Assembly: GCA_000525675.1 (NCBI GenBank)
Contig: CP002190.1
Coordinates: forward strand, 1,178,001 to 1,242,000
DNA length: 64,000 bases
Source: Bdellovibrio bacteriovorus W
GTDB taxonomy: Bacteria > Bdellovibrionota > Bdellovibrionia > Bdellovibrionales > Bdellovibrionaceae
Direction of reading: 5' to 3'
Shown: positions 9,316 to 18,235 of the stretch, piece by piece
Layout: the number at the start of each line of letters is the position of its first letter
Position numbering within the stretch: the first letter of the stretch is position 1
Made by a program: the position numbers and the translations under genes
The notes under the pieces: model-generated
Told to the model about the DNA's origin: nothing
Seen by the model: only the letters and a program-made list of their open reading frames with translations
The model's database searches: none

Positions 9316-9507
9316 ATGAAAATGCGCACGCATTCAGGTGCTAAAAAACGCATGAAATTGACTGCAAGTGGTAAAGTTAAGAAGAAGAGCACTCGTCTTC
9401 GTCACTTAAACTCACACATGAGCTCCAAAGTAAAAAGACAACTAGGTAAAACATCATACGTTGAAGATGCGAACATGCTACAAGCACGTCGCTGCTTGGT
9501 GTTCTAA
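9316..9507 (+). CDS. rpmI: 50S ribosomal protein L35
   Basis: 63 residues from the ATG at 9316, beginning MKMRTHSGAKKRMKLTASGK, the L35 signature. The reading frame is open back to 9259, but those 19 extra residues do not belong to the family and AAGG precedes 9316. L35 is a small basic large-subunit protein. In most bacteria the order is infC-rpmI-rplT; infC is not next to it here and the upstream neighbour is a divergent esterase. Confidence 0.96.
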   Translation: MKMRTHSGAKKRMKLTASGKVKKKSTRLRHLNSHMSSKVKRQLGKTSYVEDANMLQARRCLVF

Positions 9508-9552
9508 TTTTAGTTTTGTCTTAAAGATTTTAAAGAATATTTGGAGTAAAAA

Positions 9553-9933
9553 ATGGCTCGTGTAAAAAGTGGTAAAACCAACAAAGCTCGTCACAAAAAG
9601 GTTCTAAAAAGAACATCTGGCTTCTACGCTGCAGGTTCTCGTTCATACACTCATGCAGTTGAGAAAATGGACCGCGCAATGGCTTACGCCTACCGCGATC
9701 GTAAAGTTAACAAACGTAACTTCCGTACTCTATGGACTCAGCGTATTAACGCTGCAGCTCGTTTGAATGGAACTACTTACTCTCGTCTAATCGGTGGCTT
9801 GATCAAAGCTGGTATCGAAGTTGACAGAAAAGTTCTAGCTGACATCGCTATTAACGATGCAGCAGGATTTACTGCACTTTGCAAACACGCTTTGGCTTTA
9901 TGCCAAAGCTCTGTTGCGAGGAGCGCTAAATGA
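9553..9933 (+). CDS. rplT: 50S ribosomal protein L20
   Basis: 126 residues starting [20 protein letters not shown], a clear L20. It binds 23S rRNA early in large-subunit assembly and in several bacteria represses its own operon. A GGAG site lies 6 bases before the ATG. Its TGA overlaps the ATG of the isopentenyl diphosphate isomerase gene (ATGA), so isoprenoid synthesis is translationally coupled to a ribosomal gene. The family is usually about 117-120 residues; the C-terminal few residues are extra. Confidence 0.97.
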   Translation: MARVKSGKTNKARHKKVLKRTSGFYAAGSRSYTHAVEKMDRAMAYAYRDRKVNKRNFRTLWTQRINAAARLNGTTYSRLIGGLIKAGIEVDRKVLADIAINDAAGFTALCKHALALCQSSVARSAK

Positions 9934-11018
9934 AAGAGTCCCACTCACAGTTTGAACAACGTAAGCGCGATCACATAAGGATCGCCTTAGACCCGAAGTC
10001 TCAGACAGAAGGTCAAAGTGGGTTGGACTCGATCGAATTAATCCATGAGGCTTTGCCAGACATGGATTTTGAAGAGGTCGAAATTTCGGCCTCTTTTTCA
10101 TTTCAAAAACAGTCTCTTTCTTTAAGTTCACCTATATTTATATCTTCGATGACCGCAGGGCATGCCCAAGGGGAATCCATTAATCGTGCATTAGCGCGCT
10201 TAAGTGATCGTCGTCAGATTTTGATGGGTGTTGGTTCACAAAGAAAAGAACTGAGTGATTCCAATGCAGCCCTTGAGTGGAAGAAGGTTCGCGAGCAAGC
10301 GCCGAATGCAAGACTCATCGGAAATATTGGAATCAGTCAGTTAATTAAAACACCTCTTAGAGACATTCAAAATCTAGTAGAGAGTTTAGAGGCCTGTGCT
10401 CTCTTTATTCATCTCAATCCTCTTCAAGAGGTGATCCAACCAGAGGGAACTCCACAGTTTAAAGGTGGGCTGAAGGCTATCGCTGAGGCTGCTAAGTCTT
10501 TAAGTGTTCCTGTGGTCATCAAAGAGGTGGGCTCAGGTTTTTCGGTGAGCACCTTACAGCGACTGCAAGAGGCCGGTGTGGCCGCTGTGGATGTCAGCGG
10601 CAAAGGCGGAACTCACTGGGGGCGAGTCGAGACTTACCGCTCTTTAGAGGAAAGTTCTACATACCAAGTAGGGCAAACCTTTGCGAACTGGGGAATTAGC
10701 ACAGTTCAGTCTTTGATGAATGCAAAAACAGCCCAAGTAGGGTATGAAGTATGGGCTTCCGGTGGAGTGAGAAACGGCCTTGATGTCGCAAAACTCTGTG
10801 CACTGGGCGCGCAAAAAGTTGGTATGGCTCAGCCATTTTTAATGGCGGCTTTAGCTGGTTGTGAGCAAAAAGACGGAACGTCTGATAAATTTGATGATGA
10901 GAAAAGTGACCTGTCCTTGAATGCTTTCTTAGATCGAATGGAATTGGAGCTTAAGACAGCTCTGTTCTGCACGGGGGCACGCACACTTCGAGACCTTGAA
11001 TCGAAGCTTTCAACTTAG
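9930..11018 (+). CDS. fni: Type 2 isopentenyl-diphosphate delta-isomerase (FMN-dependent)
   Basis: 362 residues. It interconverts isopentenyl and dimethylallyl diphosphate with FMN and NADPH. The N-terminal [10 protein letters not shown] is the family signature. Further motifs are [53 protein letters not shown] and [19 protein letters not shown], in the order expected for a TIM-barrel flavoenzyme. It is the first of five mevalonate genes and overlaps rplT by 4 bases. This type 2 enzyme is the normal partner of bacterial mevalonate pathways. Confidence 0.95.
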   Translation: MKESHSQFEQRKRDHIRIALDPKSQTEGQSGLDSIELIHEALPDMDFEEVEISASFSFQKQSLSLSSPIFISSMTAGHAQGESINRALARLSDRRQILMGVGSQRKELSDSNAALEWKKVREQAPNARLIGNIGISQLIKTPLRDIQNLVESLEACALFIHLNPLQEVIQPEGTPQFKGGLKAIAEAAKSLSVPVVIKEVGSGFSVSTLQRLQEAGVAAVDVSGKGGTHWGRVETYRSLEESSTYQVGQTFANWGISTVQSLMNAKTAQVGYEVWASGGVRNGLDVAKLCALGAQKVGMAQPFLMAALAGCEQKDGTSDKFDDEKSDLSLNAFLDRMELELKTALFCTGARTLRDLESKLST

Positions 11019-11026
11019 AGGCGAGT

Positions 11027-12343
11027 ATGATGACAAAAAAACTAGAAGATATTTTCAAAGGATTTTCCAAGTTGTCTCGCGAAGAGCGTCTAGAGGCTCT
11101 TCAATCTGTAGGCGCGCTTAAACCTGAAGAAGCGCAATTTCTTTCAGAAGGTGGGTTGAAAGATACGAGCCTTGGTGAAAAGTTTATTGAAAATGTGATC
11201 GGCTATTTCCAACTGCCTTTGGGCGTTGCTACGAACTTCAATATCGACGGAAAAGATTTTGTTATTCCAATGGCCGTCGAAGAAACTTCGATTGTCGCTG
11301 CTGTTTGTAAAACGGCGAAATGGATTCGCGAATCAGGCTCTATTACGACTGAAGTTTTAGGCAACGAAATTATCGGGCAAATTCAATGTGCAAAGATCAA
11401 AAATTTTGCAAGTTTTGAAAAACAAATTCTTTCTCAGAAAAACTTCCTTATCGACTTAGCTAATCGCGAAGTGGCGTTTGGCCTAGTTCGACGTGGCGGT
11501 GGCGTGACTGATCTACGTGTGCGTCAAGTGCCTCGCGGTGATGGGCAAGACATGGCCGTGATTCATATTCTGATGGACCCTTGTGATGCAATGGGTGCCA
11601 ATATCATGAATCAAGTTTGTGAATTTTTAAAAAATCCTATTGAGGAGTTCACTGGCGAAAAAGTCACCATGTGTATTCTTTCAAATCTTGTGGATTCAAA
11701 AGTGACTCGCGCCACGGTTCATATTCGTAACGTCGATCCCGAGCTTGCAGAAAAGATTGAAGAAGCTTCTTTATTTGCTCAGCAAGACCCTTACCGTGCG
11801 GCGACGAATAACAAAGGTGTTCTTAACGGAATTGATCCAGTGGTTATCGCTACTGGCAATGACTGGAGAGCTGTTGAGGCAGGGATTCATGCCTACGCGG
11901 CTCGTGATGGTCAGTATCGCTCGATCACTCGTTGGCACCGTGATGGTGAAGGTGGGTTGATCGGGATTTTTGAAGCTCCATTGGTTGTCGGAACAGTTGG
12001 GGGAGTAACAGCTCTTCACCCAACGGCAATGATGAGCATGCGTATGCTCGGCACTCAATCCGCAAATGAGCTTTCACGTGTGATGGCTGCCGTGGGACTT
12101 GTGCAAAACTTAGGTGCTTTAAAGGCACTGACCACTGTTGGAATTATCGAAGGTCACATGAAGCTTCACACTAAGAACTTAGCTTTAGGTGCTGGTGCTG
12201 AAGAAAAAGAACTGCCTTTAGTTCAGAAGAAGTTAGAAGAGATCCTTGCTGTGAGAAAGCGTATTTCTTTAAGCAATGCTATCGAAGTTCTAATGGAACT
12301 TCGTCAAACTCAACACGCTTCCCAGACTCAACATCATTCTTAG
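11027..12343 (+). CDS. mvaA: Hydroxymethylglutaryl-CoA reductase, class II
   Basis: 438 residues. It converts HMG-CoA to mevalonate. The N-terminal GFSKLSREERLEAL and the ENVIGYFQLPLGVATNF stretch are typical of class II reductases. DPCDAMGANIMNQVCE is the conserved catalytic and cofactor region, and VGTVGGVTALHP lies later. Length fits the class II (Pseudomonas mevalonii-like) group. GAGG lies 5 bases before the ATG. It sits 8 bases after fni and 9 before the phosphomevalonate kinase gene. Context argues for biosynthetic use although the family is often labelled degradative. Confidence 0.95.
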   Translation: MMTKKLEDIFKGFSKLSREERLEALQSVGALKPEEAQFLSEGGLKDTSLGEKFIENVIGYFQLPLGVATNFNIDGKDFVIPMAVEETSIVAAVCKTAKWIRESGSITTEVLGNEIIGQIQCAKIKNFASFEKQILSQKNFLIDLANREVAFGLVRRGGGVTDLRVRQVPRGDGQDMAVIHILMDPCDAMGANIMNQVCEFLKNPIEEFTGEKVTMCILSNLVDSKVTRATVHIRNVDPELAEKIEEASLFAQQDPYRAATNNKGVLNGIDPVVIATGNDWRAVEAGIHAYAARDGQYRSITRWHRDGEGGLIGIFEAPLVVGTVGGVTALHPTAMMSMRMLGTQSANELSRVMAAVGLVQNLGALKALTTVGIIEGHMKLHTKNLALGAGAEEKELPLVQKKLEEILAVRKRISLSNAIEVLMELRQTQHASQTQHHS

Positions 12344-12352
12344 GAAGCACCG

Positions 12353-13252
12353 ATGTCTTTGGTGTTTTCTATTCCTGGAAAAACATTCTTAGCGGGAGAG
12401 TATCTTGTTTTACAAGAGGGGCCCGCACTTGTTTTTCTATCAGAGCCTCGCTTTGAGTTAGAAGCTGATAAAGGCCAAGGCAATGTTCTTGGTATTCATC
12501 CGGATTCTCCAGCGGGTTTATTTATTCAAAGTCACAAAGAGTACTTTGCAGGATGGGATTTGAAGTTTCACGATTCTTATCAAAGTAAAGGTGGCTTCGG
12601 AGCTTCAACAGCGCAGTTCTTAGGTGTGTATTCTCTTTGGCTTTACCAAGAGGCTCCACAACAGGATATGGAAAAGATTCTCGATTTCCGTCATCTCTTA
12701 GAGGAGTACTATAAAGTCGCTTGGAACGGAGAAGGATTTCGCCCAAGTGGTGTCGATCTTGTGGGCCAGTTAAAAGGGTCATTGACCTTTGTTGATAAGC
12801 GCCAAGGTGTCATCGCGGTGAAGGCGTGGCCATTTTCAAATTTAGAATTTTTCATTGTACATACTGGAAATAAAGTTGCGACCCATGAACATTTAAAAAC
12901 TTTGAAGCCCTTCGATAGCTCGGGTCTTCTCAAAGCTTTTAATAGCATCCGCCTTTCAATGGATAAGATGGATGAGGGATTATTTATTTCTGGTATCAAT
13001 GGTTACGCGCAAGAGCTGGCAGATTTGCAACTTACTTGCGCTCCGACTAGCAAGCTCTTGGAAGAAGTGCAGGGGCTTGAAGGGGTTGTTGCAGCCAAAG
13101 GCTGTGGCGCTCTTGGGGCCGATGTTATTATGGTGGTCACTCTGAAAGGACATCATCTCGCACTTTCAGAATATTTAGAGCATCGTGGTCTTTCAGTATT
13201 AGCATCTTCGTCAGATATTGCATCTGGTTTACAAATTAAGGGTACAGTATGA
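12353..13252 (+). CDS. GHMP kinase, probable phosphomevalonate kinase
   Basis: 299 residues. It opens FSIPGKTFLAGEYLVLQEGP, the GHMP N-terminal motif in its phosphomevalonate kinase form (GEY rather than GEH). The phosphate-binding loop is diverged (SKGGFGASTAQ instead of PxxxGLGSSAA). PSGVDLVGQLKG is the substrate-side motif and KGCGALGAD the C-terminal one. Its place between mvaA and mvaD supports phosphorylation of mevalonate 5-phosphate. It overlaps mvaD by 4 bases (ATGA). The weaker P-loop makes the assignment partly contextual. Confidence 0.82.
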   Translation: MSLVFSIPGKTFLAGEYLVLQEGPALVFLSEPRFELEADKGQGNVLGIHPDSPAGLFIQSHKEYFAGWDLKFHDSYQSKGGFGASTAQFLGVYSLWLYQEAPQQDMEKILDFRHLLEEYYKVAWNGEGFRPSGVDLVGQLKGSLTFVDKRQGVIAVKAWPFSNLEFFIVHTGNKVATHEHLKTLKPFDSSGLLKAFNSIRLSMDKMDEGLFISGINGYAQELADLQLTCAPTSKLLEEVQGLEGVVAAKGCGALGADVIMVVTLKGHHLALSEYLEHRGLSVLASSSDIASGLQIKGTV

Positions 13253-14229
13253 ATCAGGTTTTAGTTTCAGCTCCATCAAATATCGCGTTGATTAAGTATA
13301 TGGGGAAAATCGAAGGCACAGGCAATAAGCCTACGAATGCTTCTTTATCTTATACCTTAGAAAACTTAAAAACTTTCGTGCGACTCACAGAGATTTCTGA
13401 AGATCAAGATCGTTGGGCGCCGCTTGTAAGGGAAGATCTAGAAAAGATCGAACTATCTGAAAAAGGTCAGAAAAGATTTCTTAATCACTTACAGCTTATA
13501 AAATCTAAATTCGGTGTTTCTAAAAACTATCTTGTGGAATCGGCGAATAACTTTCCTTCAGACTGTGGACTTGCATCTTCGGCTTCAAGCTTTGCCGCTT
13601 TGACAATGGCAGCAGCTAAAATGTTTCAAGGAATAAACCCTCAACCTTGGGGAGAAGACCCGAAGGTTCTTTCTGAGCTTTCAAGACAGGGTTCAGGGTC
13701 CTCGTGCCGTTCGTTCTTTACGCCATGGGCGCTTTGGAAAGAAGAATATGCTCAGCCAGTAAATCTTGAGCTTAAAAATCTTCATCACATGGTTGTTGTT
13801 GTAGAAGACTCAAAAAAAGAAGTCTCTAGCTCAGACGCACACAAACAAGTTACAACGAGTCCACGCTTTACGGGGCGTGTAGAGAGAGCAGAGCTTCGCT
13901 TAGCGGATTTGCTTCAGGCCTTGCAGTTTAACGATTGGCACATGGCTCAGCAGATTGTTTGGGATGAGTTTATTGATATGCATAGATTGTTTGAGACAGC
14001 TCAGCCTGCGTTTAGCTATATGACCGCTGGCTCTCATCAGGTGATTGAAGACTGCAAAAACTTCTTTAATCGTTGGCAAGACGGTCCGCTGGTAACAATG
14101 GATGCGGGGGCTAATGTGCATTTACTTTTCAGATATGATCAAAAGAAATCATTTGAAGAATATCGTGAACACTTCCAGAAGGATTTCAAAGTCCTAGCTT
14201 TTGAAGGTATCAAAGAAGATGTCCACTGA
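13249..14229 (+). CDS. mvaD: Diphosphomevalonate decarboxylase
   Basis: 326 residues. It makes isopentenyl diphosphate from mevalonate diphosphate with ATP. Diagnostic motifs are APSNIALIKYMGK near residue 9, the NASLSYTLE stretch, NFPSDCGLASSASSFAAL (phosphate-binding loop), SRQGSGSSCRSF and MDAGANVHLL at the C-terminus. These distinguish it from the neighbouring GHMP kinases. It overlaps the genes on both sides, so expression of the three is coupled. Confidence 0.95.
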   Translation: MNQVLVSAPSNIALIKYMGKIEGTGNKPTNASLSYTLENLKTFVRLTEISEDQDRWAPLVREDLEKIELSEKGQKRFLNHLQLIKSKFGVSKNYLVESANNFPSDCGLASSASSFAALTMAAAKMFQGINPQPWGEDPKVLSELSRQGSGSSCRSFFTPWALWKEEYAQPVNLELKNLHHMVVVVEDSKKEVSSSDAHKQVTTSPRFTGRVERAELRLADLLQALQFNDWHMAQQIVWDEFIDMHRLFETAQPAFSYMTAGSHQVIEDCKNFFNRWQDGPLVTMDAGANVHLLFRYDQKKSFEEYREHFQKDFKVLAFEGIKEDVH

Positions 14230-15106
14230 TTTTGAATGTCGCTCTTTTGGTAAATGGATTCTAGCAGGTGAGCACTCTGTCTTAAGAGGTGTTCCGGCTT
14301 TAGTTTTCCCAATCCAATCTCGCGAAATGCATTTGCAATATACTCGTACAAATGAACCTTTGCGCTTTGATCTACTGGGTGCTCACGGAGAAGAATTGCA
14401 ACTTCTTGTGTGGGGAGTTTTAGATAAAGCCTGTGATCTTTTAAAGATTAAAAAGTCTGATTTACAGGGAACAGTGGTTTTAAGTTCGACGGTGCCTGTC
14501 GGGGCAGGCATGGGCGCTTCTGCGGCTCTTTGTGTGGCTTTGACTCGTTGGTTGGGCTATTTAGGTCATGTGAGTGAAAGTGAGTTCTATGATTTCGCGA
14601 GAAACTTAGAAAATCTTTTCCATGGTGAAAGCAGTGGAGTGGATATTGCTGTGGCACTGTCGGGCTCTGGACTGCATTTTGAAAGACATGGGGAGCGCTT
14701 ATCTCTGACAACCTCGTGGCAGCCTCAATGGTATATCTCTTATTGTGGCGAAAGAGGTGTGACTCTCGACGCTGTTAATAAAGTGAAAGCTCTTATTGCA
14801 AGCAATGAGGAACTTGGAAGTGCCCTTGATCAACAAATGCATGATGCCGTCTTAATGGCGAAAAAGGCTTTGGCTAAAACCGAGAGTGAAGGTTTTTCTG
14901 AACTTGTGAAAGCGATCGATCTTGCTGGAGATTGTTTTGAAAAGTGGGATTTAAACCGTGGCGCTCCAGAGAAGCACATGATGTGGTTGAAGTCTCAAGG
15001 GGCTGTGGCCGTAAAGCCCACGGGTTCTGGTGGTGGGGGATATGTTCTCTCGCTGTGGAAGCAGGCGCCACCGAGTGAAGTCTTAAATCAGCTCATTCCT
15101 TGTTAA
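14219..15106 (+). CDS. mvk: Mevalonate kinase
   Basis: About 295 residues from the ATG at 14219, inside the end of mvaD; an in-frame TTG at 14201 is the alternative. Motifs in order: FGKWILAGEHSVLRGVPALV (GHMP N-terminus in its GEH form), VPVGAGMGASAALCVALTRW (ATP loop), GESSGVDIAVALSGSG and KPTGSGGGGYVLSLW. It phosphorylates mevalonate, the first kinase step of the pathway. It is the last gene of the operon; the stop is followed by a short spacer and the convergent oxidase genes. Confidence 0.92.
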   Translation: MSTDFECRSFGKWILAGEHSVLRGVPALVFPIQSREMHLQYTRTNEPLRFDLLGAHGEELQLLVWGVLDKACDLLKIKKSDLQGTVVLSSTVPVGAGMGASAALCVALTRWLGYLGHVSESEFYDFARNLENLFHGESSGVDIAVALSGSGLHFERHGERLSLTTSWQPQWYISYCGERGVTLDAVNKVKALIASNEELGSALDQQMHDAVLMAKKALAKTESEGFSELVKAIDLAGDCFEKWDLNRGAPEKHMMWLKSQGAVAVKPTGSGGGGYVLSLWKQAPPSEVLNQLIPC

Positions 15107-15164
15107 AGAAAATATAAATTTTGGAAGCTGATCTATGAAAGTAAATCCTTCACAGGATCAGCTC

Positions 15165-16166
15165 CTAAACCTTTCTAAAAACCTTAAAAAGATAAAAAAG
15201 ACTTGGGAAGATAAAAAGACTTCCCACTAAAAGTGCAATCACCAGCATTTTTAGCGTGCTTTCTGGGGCGGCGGCATTTTGAAAACTAATCGCGCCTTCC
15301 GTAGTTCTAATAACATCAGGAAAATAAAGCGCAAACCATCCCGAAAGTATCAAAACAACTTGGCCTGCTGATGTCACCCGAGTGGCAATAGATTTTTTTG
15401 TGCGAATAAAAATCCACTGGATAAAAAATAAAACTGTTGCGGCAATTAAGCAGCTTAAAGCAAAAGGATGGGTGATAAAGTCCTTAAAAAGTGAGTGCAT
15501 TTCTGAATGAGAAAGAACGAATAGCAGTAAACTTGTAAGGATGACGGCAATGTTGGCGCCGAACGCTCTTCGAGTAAAGAGCTTTCGTAACTCTGAAGAT
15601 CTGGCTTCTCCGATGAGGTAAACGCTTGCTAAAAATGTGAAGATCGCCGCGACAAATAGACCCATGGCAAAGGGATAGAGTCCCCACCATGGATGAATAT
15701 AGGCTTCAAAGAAATCTAAACTTTTTGGAGCGATTAATCCTCGGTGCAGACTGCCTGCTAAAACGCCGAGCCAAATAGCTGTCCAAAGACTCGAGAAACC
15801 GAAAAGAACTGTATAGGTTTTTTGCGACGTTTCAGTTTGAACGGCATCGTAGTGACGGAACGTAAAAGCAGTTCCGCGCACGACGATTCCGATCAGTAGT
15901 GCCACCATCGGAATGTGCAAACTTGTCATCAGCGTTGTGAAGATTAAGGGGAAACCGTTAAAGAGAATCACAATAATTAAAACTAACCACATGTGATTGG
16001 CTTCCCAGACGGGACCCATCGCATAGTTAATGAGTTCCTTTTGTCCATCTCGTAGGCGGGCAGGGGTGGGTAGAAGCTCCAATATTCCAGCTCCATAATC
16101 CGCACCACCGAAAAGCACGTAAAGAACTAAAGAGGCCCCAATAAAGAAGATTAATATTTCAATCAC
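15165..16166 (-). CDS. cydB: Cytochrome bd-type quinol oxidase subunit II
   Basis: 333 residues from the GTG at 16166, which overlaps the TGA of cydA (GTGA) and has GGAGG upstream; the longer upstream frame has no support. Hydrophobic with eight or nine membrane segments. FGGADYGAGILELLP near the N-terminus and the AMGPVWEANHMWLVLIIVIL stretch (normally GPVWEANHVW) are family signatures. With CydA it oxidises quinol and reduces oxygen to water at high affinity. The length and short partner suggest the CIO-like branch. Confidence 0.93.
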   Translation of the reverse strand: MIEILIFFIGASLVLYVLFGGADYGAGILELLPTPARLRDGQKELINYAMGPVWEANHMWLVLIIVILFNGFPLIFTTLMTSLHIPMVALLIGIVVRGTAFTFRHYDAVQTETSQKTYTVLFGFSSLWTAIWLGVLAGSLHRGLIAPKSLDFFEAYIHPWWGLYPFAMGLFVAAIFTFLASVYLIGEARSSELRKLFTRRAFGANIAVILTSLLLFVLSHSEMHSLFKDFITHPFALSCLIAATVLFFIQWIFIRTKKSIATRVTSAGQVVLILSGWFALYFPDVIRTTEGAISFQNAAAPESTLKMLVIALLVGSLFIFPSLFYLFKVFRKV

Positions 16167-17470
16167 TTTGTAGCCTCCGAAAACTTCTTCTGAGAGGCAA
16201 GAACTTGACGGCGCAAAAGCCAAACAGTGATGAAAGCTAAAAATAAATAAAGCACTAAGAAAAGATAAAAATGATAGACCATTCCTGGCATTGGAGTGAG
16301 AGCATCTTTAGTTTTTAAAAAACCATAAATAATCCAAGGTTGCCTTCCGACCTCAGTAACGATCCAGCCAGCTTCAATCGCTAAAAATCCGAAGGGAATA
16401 CAGAAGGTGAGAAGGCGAAGGAGAAAACGTGAATAGCTGTTTTTCTTCCAACTCCAGAGGTAGTAAAGACTTACGAGGGCAAGGAAGGTACCAATGGCGA
16501 CCATGATTTGAAAAGCGACGTGTGTGATCAGAACAGGTGGCCATTCGTCTTTTGGAAATTGATCAAGCCCTTTGATCTCGGCATTGAAATCATTTGTTGC
16601 CAAGAAGCTCAACGCTCCGGGAATTGCGATTCCCCACTCCATGGTTTGATTTTCTTCATCAGGAATACCGCCAATATAAAGTGGCGCACGCGACGAAGTT
16701 TTAAAGTGACCTTCCATGGCGGCTAGTTTAGCAGGTTGATACTCGGCAACTTTCTGAGCAGCAAAGTGCCCAATCAATGGCTGTGCAAATGAGCTGATAA
16801 CGGCAAAGCTCATGGCGATTTTTAGACCGATTTTATTTAGTTTGGGCGCAGAGCCTTTTAATAGTAAATAGGCATGAATGCCTGCCACTGCAAAGCCCAC
16901 TGCTTGAAGAGCTGCGACTTGCATATGAAGACTTTGATGAAGCCAAGCTTTATTGAACATGGCCTTTACTGGGTCTATATTTGTCGCTACTCCGTTCACC
17001 CAGTCAAAACCTTGTGGGGTGTTCATCCACGAATTGGCGGCGACGACAAAAATTCCAGAGACAAATCCCGAGATTCCCACCAAGAGTCCTGCGCTCCAGT
17101 GGACCCATGGCTTCATCCGATCCCAACCATAAAGAAAAAGACCAATGGCGATGGCTTCGATAAAGAATGCAGTTCCTTCCCAAGAAAATGGCATACCGAT
17201 GATAGGACCTGCATAGGTCATAAAGCCTGGCCACAAGAGGCCCAGTTCAAAAGATAGGACAGTGCCAGACACAGCGCCCACTGCAAATAATATTGCCACA
17301 CCCTTCATCCACATCTTGGTGAGTTCAAGGTACTCAGGCTCTTTCTTTTTTAGATAGTACCAATGTGCCACACTCATAAAGAATGGCATCGTCATGCCGA
17401 TAGCGGCAAAGATGATATGAAAGCCTAAAGAAAATGCCATCGTTGAGCGGGCGGCAAGCAGGTCTGTCAT
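16163..17470 (-). CDS. cydA: Cytochrome bd-type quinol oxidase subunit I
   Basis: 435 residues, about nine membrane segments. FSLGFHIIFAAIGMTMPFFM carries the haem-ligating His of helix 1. Later come NSWMNTPQGF, the AALQAVGFAV helix and VGRQPWIIYGFLKT, all CydA signatures. At 435 residues the quinol-binding Q loop is short, unlike the long loop of E. coli CydA (522 residues), which is the CioA/short-loop type. It catalyses quinol oxidation at the haem b558 side. The start is the ATG at 17470, with a short promoter region toward the osmC gene. Confidence 0.95.
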   Translation of the reverse strand: MTDLLAARSTMAFSLGFHIIFAAIGMTMPFFMSVAHWYYLKKKEPEYLELTKMWMKGVAILFAVGAVSGTVLSFELGLLWPGFMTYAGPIIGMPFSWEGTAFFIEAIAIGLFLYGWDRMKPWVHWSAGLLVGISGFVSGIFVVAANSWMNTPQGFDWVNGVATNIDPVKAMFNKAWLHQSLHMQVAALQAVGFAVAGIHAYLLLKGSAPKLNKIGLKIAMSFAVISSFAQPLIGHFAAQKVAEYQPAKLAAMEGHFKTSSRAPLYIGGIPDEENQTMEWGIAIPGALSFLATNDFNAEIKGLDQFPKDEWPPVLITHVAFQIMVAIGTFLALVSLYYLWSWKKNSYSRFLLRLLTFCIPFGFLAIEAGWIVTEVGRQPWIIYGFLKTKDALTPMPGMVYHFYLFLVLYLFLAFITVWLLRRQVLASQKKFSEATK

Positions 17471-17541
17471 AGCTCCCTTTTAAATTCATAGAATCAAGAG
17501 CGCAATAGCGAATTCACTAGAGCAATAAAATGTGGCACCGT

Positions 17542-17964
17542 TTAGAGCTCGGCAACTTTTAGTTCCATATCAATTTTAAGAGCTTGAGAAACTGGACAAG
17601 ATTTTTTGACCTCTTCAGCAATCTTTAAAAGTTGGGCATGCTCAAGTCCTGGCACCTTTGCTTTGAGGTTTAGTTGTGACTTTGTGATTTTAAAACCATC
17701 GCCAGATTTTTCTATGCTCACAGTGCATTGAGTTTCTAGATTCTCGGCGGTGTGTCCGTTCTTTTTTAGAGCACCCGAAAGAGCCATGGTGAAGCAGCCA
17801 GCATGAGCAGCAGCAATGAGTTCTTCGGGATTTGTCCCCGGAGTATCTTCGAAGCGAGTTGCAAATGAATAGGGTACACTTTGCAAGACTTTGCTTTCAG
17901 TTGAGAGCTGACCTTTGCCAGAAAGAATATCGCCTGTCCACAGGGCTGTCGCGCGTCGATTCAT
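17542..17964 (-). CDS. osmC: OsmC-family peroxiredoxin
   Basis: 140 residues from the ATG at 17964, where GGAGG is well placed; the frame is open further upstream to 18051, but that part does not match the family. The sequence MNRRATALWTGDILSGKG and TNPEELIAAAHAGCFTMAL follow the E. coli OsmC pattern closely. The two catalytic Cys are in AHAGCF and KKSCPVSQAL. It reduces organic hydroperoxides in the cytoplasm. The gene lies upstream of cydAB on the same strand, with a 71-base gap. Confidence 0.93.
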   Translation of the reverse strand: MNRRATALWTGDILSGKGQLSTESKVLQSVPYSFATRFEDTPGTNPEELIAAAHAGCFTMALSGALKKNGHTAENLETQCTVSIEKSGDGFKITKSQLNLKAKVPGLEHAQLLKIAEEVKKSCPVSQALKIDMELKVAEL

Positions 17965-18235
17965 AAGAGACCTCCATTGTATTTGTCCCTTAGGATATAG
18001 AGACCTCAGGAGGTGAGGGTAGGCTGAAGAGAGATATTTGGTGGAAGTCATAGTGTGAGCAAAGATTGTCTGCTTTTCGTTAGAATCCTTAAACGCACTT
18101 TGTCTTTTGAAAGAAGGACATTGTGTTTTTAACTAAGAATAGGTAATTTTTTTTCATGGACCCTGACCCCGCGGGCTCGATGCCCTTGTCATCTAAAAGA
18201 TTCTCCATTTATTTACCACTCATAAAGTTGGATTT

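Noticed and set aside
17533-17550. TGGCAC near 17533 and other TGGCAC copies as sigma-54 promoters
   Set aside because: None is followed by TTGC at the 5-base spacing except the copy at 2770-2785.
18052-18235. Possible tRNA or structured RNA around a GC-rich stretch near 18165
   Set aside because: No cloverleaf can be drawn, and no T-loop or anticodon arm fits.
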